Assembly: GCA_014155875.1 (NCBI GenBank)
Contig: JACEFZ010004117.1
Span: 1 to 64,000, forward strand
DNA: 64,000 bases
Source of the DNA: Cepaea nemoralis
Taxonomy: Eukaryota; Mollusca; Gastropoda; Stylommatophora; Helicidae
Direction: 5' to 3'
Position 1 is the stretch's first letter. Each line of letters opens with the position of its first letter. Positions 58,534 through 64,000 of this stretch are shown here, piece by piece. The notes beneath the pieces were generated by a model, which was not told the DNA's origin, searched no databases, and was given only the letters and a program-made list of their open reading frames with translations. The position numbers were made by a program, and so were the translations under genes.

Positions 58534-58538
58534 ATTAT

Positions 58539-58633
58539 TATGTGTGAGCGTGTATGTGTCTGTGTGCGCGCGAGTGTGTATGCCCGCTTGCGTGTATGTA
58601 TGTGCGCGTGTGTATGTGTGTGTATGTTTAACT
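58539..58633. repeat. (GT)n-rich target-site sequence
   Basis: Irregular TGTGTGTATG repeat directly right of the LTR element. With GTGTTTGTGT on the left flank it shows the element inserted into a GT-rich microsatellite. Confidence 0.8.
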
Positions 58634-59204
58634 ATTCCATGTAGCTGTGTTCATGTAATTCCCGCATTGTTCACTTCTTTTCTCCATGAGTTTTTACGTC
58701 TTCCTTTATTTCGCACACGTTTGGAGGCGGAAAACATGAGCACGGAAGTGGGGTTAGATGTGGCTGCTGTAGTGTGCTTCAATTGGAGGGGTCACTTGGA
58801 GACGAGACGCTGAGTGGATGACCCATCTTAAGCTGTGAAAGCTTCGGCGTTGGACATGCGATGTCGAGGCGGATATGCTAGAAAGCGCGTGTGCTGTAAT
58901 AGAACCGGCTAAATGAAATGAGTGACGCTAGCTGACAATGGTATAAATTCAAAAACTGATAAAGGGAATGAAGATGATATTAATCGACAGAACAAAAACA
59001 ACGAACGAACGAACGAACGAATGTTATTACAATTGGGTAAGAATTACACGCGCATGTCCGTCTACCATTCTACTATTCTTATCTCGCTAATTTCATACAA
59101 TATTAGATTCATACATCTCTCATTATGTTAATCTTCAGCAACATCAATAATAAATGTATTATAAAAACATAGCGAATGGCCATTACTACATTAATAATAT
59201 AATA
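58634..59204. other. Gene-free interval
   Basis: No gene. A short CGAACGAACGAACGAA repeat is at about 59004-59022. Confidence 0.4.
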
Positions 59205-59430
59205 CGTCGGTGACTTTGGCTTTAGGGAAGTGAACACAGTTTCACAATCCCGACAAACCGGCTTCGAAGTTAGCTGCAGGTCGTCGGGAGTAGATCGCGT
59301 TGGGTTGATTTGCACAATGATATGAGCGTCGGCTGTTGAGAAAGCCATGGCCAACTACTGAGGGTAAAATTGCTTAGAAAATAACTGTCAATCAATGCGC
59401 TGGCGTTCGTTGCTACGTCCTGTAATAGAC
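59205..59430 (+). mobile_element. SINE1, decayed copy
   Basis: Retains GGTCGTCGGGAGTAGATCGCG, GAGCGTCGGCTGTTGAGAAAG, CATGGCCAACTACTGAGGG, AAAATTGCTTAGAAAATAAC and TACGTCCTGTAATAGACATGC. Confidence 0.75.
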
Positions 59431-60045
59431 ATGCAACTAACAATTTCTTTTAAACTAATACTAATTGCTATTAAGGTATTTGTAATATGACTAAGGGAAC
59501 TATACAGTAGAACAAGATAGGAGAATGCTTAGAACATTCGGATTTTGTAAATGATCATGTAATCTGTACTGGCATAGTGTTCAAATAGCTTGCGATTTTA
59601 TTAAAAGTTGGTGATATCCTTGATGTTAACACATTGTGACAGCCGCAGTCATACAGGGCCATCCAGACACTGAAATGACACCATCCACTTATTGACAAAA
59701 ACACGGTGGTTATGCATCGAGTTTTCTTGTAAATATTATGTATAATGTAGGTTTGTGAAAGCTTTGCCTTTGCATTCGTATTATGATCATGCGCCATGCT
59801 GAGTCGCGCAGGCGATCATGTTCCTTCACAGCCATCAGTTTATGTTTTATAGAGCAGGCAGATTACTGGTGGTCTGTTATACCACTCTTCTTGCTTGCTC
59901 AGCTTGTTATTGACCTCTATCTCGTACACATGCTGTTTCTTGATTTCTCATAATCAATATCTTAGCATTCCGGACACACCCAGACATGTCCCGGAATATG
60001 TCTATGGTTATTACACTGTTAAATGTTCTCATGATGAACTCGACC
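59431..60045. other. Gene-free interval
   Basis: Nothing recognised. Confidence 0.3.
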
Positions 60046-60047
60046 AT

Positions 60048-60685
<638 letters not shown>

Positions 60686-60689
60686 CATC

Positions 60690-62325
60690 AGCATTGGCTG
60701 CCTAAAGACAAAAAATGGAAAAATCATAATAGAAAAAGATCATATTTTACATATATGGTCAGATCATGTGAAAGACTTTTATGATGAAACAGAGAATAAC
60801 AGTATAATATTCAAAATAATAATGAAGGACCACCGATTTTGAAGATGGAGGTTCAAAATGCTCTTAACCATATGAATTCTAGCAAGACCCCCGGTTCAGA
60901 CAGCATCACAACAGAAATTATTAATGCTTTACAACAATATGGAATAGATAAAGTTACCGGACTGCAGAATACAATATATGATACTGGAAATATACCTCAT
61001 GAATTATGTAATTCTGTATTTATTGCAATCCCAAAGAAATCAGGAGTCTTGGAATGTGATCAATATCAAACAATTAGTATAATGAGTCACATCACGAAGA
61101 TTTTGCTAAGAATTATCATGCAAAAAGTTAAGAAGAAAATACAACTTGAAATAGGAGAAGAACAATGTGGTTTTGTAGAAGGCAAGGAAACAGTAAGTGC
61201 TATGTATATACTGAGAACAGTAATTGAACGTTCCATAGAAGTAAGCAAAGATCTACACCTTTGCTTTATTGACTACACAAAGGCTTTCGATAAAGTGAGA
61301 CATGTTAACATGATAAGTATGCTTGAAGATCTAAAAGTTGATGGAAAAGACCTTAGACTTATATGCAACATATATTGGAAACAACAAGCTGCCATAAGAA
61401 TCGATAATGAAGTAGGTCAATATCAGCCTATTAAAAGAGATGTGAGACAGAGATGTGTAATGTCTCCAGATCTTTTTTTTTCCCCTGTACAGTGAAAATA
61501 TTTTCAGAAATATAGAAGATATGGAAGGAATCAACAATGGAGGACAATGCATCAACAACATTAGATATGCAGATGATACAGTCTTGATTGCAGACAATGA
61601 ACAGATCCTGCAACATTTAGTAGATGCGGTTGTTGCACACAGTGAACAACTAGGGTTAGAATTGAATTGCATGAAGACACAGATTATTGCCGTCACTGGG
61701 AAGAAGGAAATATCACTAAGTAATATACAAGTAAATGGGCATATTCTTAAACAAGTGAATCGGAAAAGTTATCTCGGAACGGTCATAACATCTGTTGGGA
61801 ATGCCTCGAAGAGATTAGAACAAGAATTGCCATTGCAAAGGTAGCCGTTTGCAAGATGAAAAACACACTGACCAATAAAAAGATAGCAATTGAAACGAGA
61901 AAAAGAGTGTTGAAGTGCTACATAGAACCTGTACTTTTATATGGATGTGAAGCGTAGGCAATTAGCAGACAAGCTGAAAAACATCTGATGGCTGCAGAAA
62001 AGTGGTTTCTGAGGAAAATGCAAAGAATACCATGGACAGACAGAAAAACCAACGAACAAGTTCTTCAAGAAACAAATGAAGATCGTAAACTGATTAGAGA
62101 CATTAGATGTAGACAGTCAAAATTTTTTGGACATGAATTGGAGAACTTGGTGACAACTGGCAAGATCGAGGGGAAGACACTAAGGGGAAGACCGAGAAGT
62201 AAATAATTGGATGGCTTGGCCACGTGGGATTATCGAGACAGAAACACGGAGCTGATCCACGACTCTAGTGATCGAGTGAGATGGCAAAACACGACCGCCC
62301 ACGCTTATCGGCATGGCACATGATG
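60690..62325 (+). pseudogene. RTE-like LINE, RT to C-terminus, decayed
   Basis: Begins in the pre-RT region (NGKIIIEKDHILHIWSDHV, about 60710-60765). RT follows in the 218-codon frame 60839-61495: NSSKTPGSDSITTEIINAL, KTFDKV-type first Asp motif (FIDYTKAFDKV) and a DVRQRCVMSPDLF motif where Gly is replaced by Arg. A nine-T run at 61473-61481 shifts the frame; the next frame has NIRYADDTVLI with YADD at 61566-61577. Another shift lies near 61826 and a TAG stop near 61953 replaces a Trp codon seen in the 6.4-kb copy. The C-terminal LRKMQRIPWTDRKTNEQ and TGKIEGKTLRGRPR region follows. The endonuclease is missing. The clade call (RTE/BovB-like) rests on the C-terminal region. Confidence 0.82.
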
Positions 62326-62547
62326 GATGTGTGGATTCCACTTATAATTTTCTGACAATATGTATATTTATTATCTTTACTCATATTCCACTTTCGTAAT
62401 TTGCTAACAATGTGAATATCAAATAATTATCTTTTTTTCATATTCCACTTATAGTTTTCTGAAAATATTTACATCTAATTTATCTTCACTAATATTCTCC
62501 TCATAATGTGCTTCGTGTATTTATAATGAAATACGTAAATAATACTT
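62326..62547. repeat. Loose ~60-bp repeat after the LINE
   Basis: CCACTTATAATTTTCTGACAATATG / CCACTTTCGTAATTTGCTAACAATGTG / CCACTTATAGTTTTCTG at about 62338, 62390 and 62448 form three diverged units. No gene. Confidence 0.6.
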
Positions 62548-62772
62548 GCCGGGCTCCCTGGCCAAGGTGTTAACGTCGCTGTTCGTAATCCCATATATCC
62601 ACGTGGGAAAATAGCTGCGAAGATTCGGATCGCGCCGCGCTGGTAACTTACGGGGTATGTGAGCGGTTGTTCAGAAAGTAATGGCAAACTACTGAACGTA
62701 AAACTTGCCTAGTACATCAACAGCAGCTGAGAATGCAGGTGTTGACTGCAACGTCCTGTAAGGTACATGCAA
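62548..62772 (+). mobile_element. SINE1 copy
   Basis: GCCGGGCTCCCTGGCCAAGG head, GAAGATTCGGATCGCGCCGCG, GGGGTATGTGAGCGGTTGTTCAG, ATGGCAAACTACTGAACGTAAAAC, CAACAGCAGCTGAGAATGC and CAACGTCCTGTAAGGTACATGC. Confidence 0.88.
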
Positions 62773-63098
62773 CATTTTAAAAAACAACACTATTCATCTC
62801 TACCAATACAACATGTGCTCTCGGGTAGACGATACAATCTCACGTATACTGGTGAGTCAAAAACATACTCTATACAGTTTCAGCTCTATCTCCACAGGTG
62901 ATAGAAATTACATGGTGATTCTTGGGAAGGAGGGGTTGAAGTGAAGTTTCAGCCAATCATACCGCTTCTAGCCTTTTATTCAATCTGAATATTGTTTATC
63001 AGATCATGGGAGATAACCGGGTAAATGCTATTTTCGTACAGGTCAGGTCACTGAGTTGCTGAACTGTAGGGGAAGAGAGCGAGAGAGAAAGATAGAGA
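62773..63098. other. Gene-free interval
   Basis: Nothing recognised. Confidence 0.3.
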
Positions 63099-63099
63099 G

Positions 63100-63213
63100 A
63101 GAGAGAGAAGGGGGGAGGGGGGGGGGGGGGGGGGGGGTGGGGGGGGGGGGTGGGGGGGAGGGGGGGGCGGGGGGGGGGGGGCGGGGGAAGGGGGGGAGGG
63201 GGGGGTGGGGGGT

Positions 63214-63245
<32 letters not shown>

Positions 63246-63330
63246 GGGAAGAGGAGAGAGAGAGAGAAGGGGGGGGGGTGGGAGAGAGGGAGGGAGCGAG
63301 AGAGAGAAGAAGGTGGGGGAGAGGGGGGGG
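63100..63330. repeat. G-rich low-complexity block (poly-G / GA)
   Basis: About 230 bp almost only G with GA and T interruptions; the plus strand could form G-quadruplexes. Frames of poly-G/R/E or poly-P are by-products. Long G runs are also a common place for basecalling error, so the exact length is doubtful. Confidence 0.9.
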
Positions 63331-63379
63331 GGTCAGTAGTTCGCGCAGTCTAAATAACCACACATTTAGGGCAGAAACG

Positions 63380-64000
63380 ATGTCTTTCTGTGATTCTGGA
63401 TTCTCACAAGCTTGTTGTTAGTGCAACAACAATTGATTTCGGCGATATTGGTTTCTCTTTCCCCCCCCCCCCCCCCCCCCCCCCCCCCCAGAAGAAACCA
63501 TTAACTTCAGTGATACTGCCTCTTCGCAAGCTGGTTTTTATATCAGAAACCATTAATTATAGTGATACTGGCTTCTTGCAAGCTGGCTTTTTTCCTCATC
63601 ACAAAACATTCAGTTCAGTCGCTTAAAAAAGTCGCTTAAAAGTCGACAGGGTCGACTTCATTGCACCGGGTTTTATCCCATATGGCTCGGTCTCTTTCCG
63701 CAGCGCGGAAAGCGTTGCACAAAGCACGAACTCCGTAGCTTTTAGCGACGACCCACAGGAGTCTCCGAAACATTTAACTCGTAAACCGAAGGACGCGCTC
63801 GGAATCGAACCCACAACCTTCGGAACACGAGTCAAACGGCTTGACCACTTCGCCACAGAGACTCCCTATTCAGTTCAGTGATGCTAGTTTCTCGCAAGCT
63901 GGTGTTTATATCAGAAACCATGAAATTCTGTGAAACTGGCTTCTCGCAGGAAGCGATTTTATTAAGTGATACTGGATTCTCCAAGTTGGTTTTGACATCA
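63380..64000. repeat. ~52-bp minisatellite interrupted by SINE2
   Basis: Units contain AGAAACCATTAACTTCAGTG, ATACTGGCTTCTCGCAAGC and TGGTTTTTATATC. Successive AAACCATT positions near 63496, 63547 and 63602 give 51-55 bp. A C-run (about 63462-63489) interrupts one unit. The array continues beyond the window end. Confidence 0.85.
63620..63867 (-). mobile_element. SINE2, full-length copy with 12-bp TSD
   Basis: Perfect duplication ATTCAGTTCAGT at 63608-63619 and 63868-63879. On the minus strand: head GTCTCTGTGGCGAAGTGGTC (A box), GTTGTGGGTTCGATTCCG (B box), body with CGGTTTACGAGTT, CGGAGACTCCTGTG, ACGGAGTTCGTGCTTTGTG, GAGACCGAGCCATATGG, and a tail with GTCGACTTTTAAGCGACTTT. It defines the family boundaries for the other copies. 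Confidence 0.93.

Larger units (their letters stand above)
37096..58538 (+). mobile_element. 21.4-kb Ty3/gypsy (Gmr1-type) LTR retrotransposon with nested inserts
   Basis: A single insertion: identical ATTAT target duplications (37096-37100 and 58534-58538) enclose two LTRs that start TGTCAAAG and end GATGACA. Inside, in order: primer-binding site, leader, gag N-terminal coiled coil, a ~6.9-kb foreign block, rest of gag with zinc knuckles, aspartic protease, core-deleted integrase, reverse transcriptase, RNase H, a ~2.3-kb non-coding stretch, an antisense Tx1/L1-like LINE, polypurine tract and 3' LTR. INT lies before RT, as in Gmr1-like elements. RT and RNase H are clearly gypsy-like. LTR divergence is 4 substitutions in 621 aligned bases plus one 4-bp indel, so insertion was recent. 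The protein-coding parts are broken and could not support autonomous movement. Confidence 0.93.

Noticed and set aside
60839..61495. Functional reverse transcriptase gene
   Set aside because: Downstream frame shifts, a stop codon and a Gly-to-Arg change in the RQGC motif show it is a dead LINE copy.

Overview
The window looks like repeat-dense, gene-poor nuclear DNA of an invertebrate animal. I found no convincing host protein-coding gene, rRNA or stand-alone tRNA. The evidence for an animal is the transposon content: a Ty3/gypsy element with integrase ahead of reverse transcriptase, a Tx1/L1-like LINE, RTE-like LINE remnants, tRNA-headed SINEs and hAT-type MITEs, together with many micro- and minisatellites. 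A mollusc or other lophotrochozoan is my best guess, partly because of an AGGGAGATAACTC-type motif near 57.41 kb that I associate with molluscan repeats. The sequence alone does not prove the taxon.

Layout. 1-3.1 kb: two tandem-repeat arrays (units of about 190/260 bp, then a 147-bp unit). 3.1-11.5 kb: scattered SINEs, an RTE LINE tail fragment and unrecognised interspersed repeats. 11.47-11.93 kb: a long-TIR foldback MITE. 12.57-13.89 kb: non-biological homopolymer sequence, followed to 15.39 kb by an error-rich second copy of 11.02-12.56 kb; this is probably an assembly artefact. 16-36.7 kb: SINE copies of five tRNA-headed families, minisatellites of 24, 41, 45, about 28 and 65 bp, a 1.3-kb AGT triplet array, and two hAT-type elements with perfect 8-bp target duplications.

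37.10-58.53 kb is the most interesting object: one 21.4-kb LTR retrotransposon insertion. Its LTRs are 625 and 621 bp, start TG and end CA, and differ by four substitutions and one 4-bp indel. It has a perfect 5-bp target duplication (ATTAT), a primer-binding site, a polypurine tract, and split gag, protease, integrase, RT and RNase H segments. The order gag-PR-INT-RT-RNase H is the Gmr1-type arrangement, not the usual gypsy order. The element is defective: about 6.9 kb of foreign non-coding DNA splits gag, the integrase catalytic core is deleted, and single-base frameshifts sit at homopolymers. A near-complete Tx1/L1-like LINE is nested antisense between RNase H and the 3' LTR.

58.5-64 kb: more SINEs, a (TA)n tract, a decayed RTE-like LINE, a G-rich block and a 52-bp minisatellite carrying a SINE with a 12-bp target duplication. 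The elements do not form a pathway. What they record is nested insertion history, and the young LTR insertion with a heavily damaged interior is the main puzzle.
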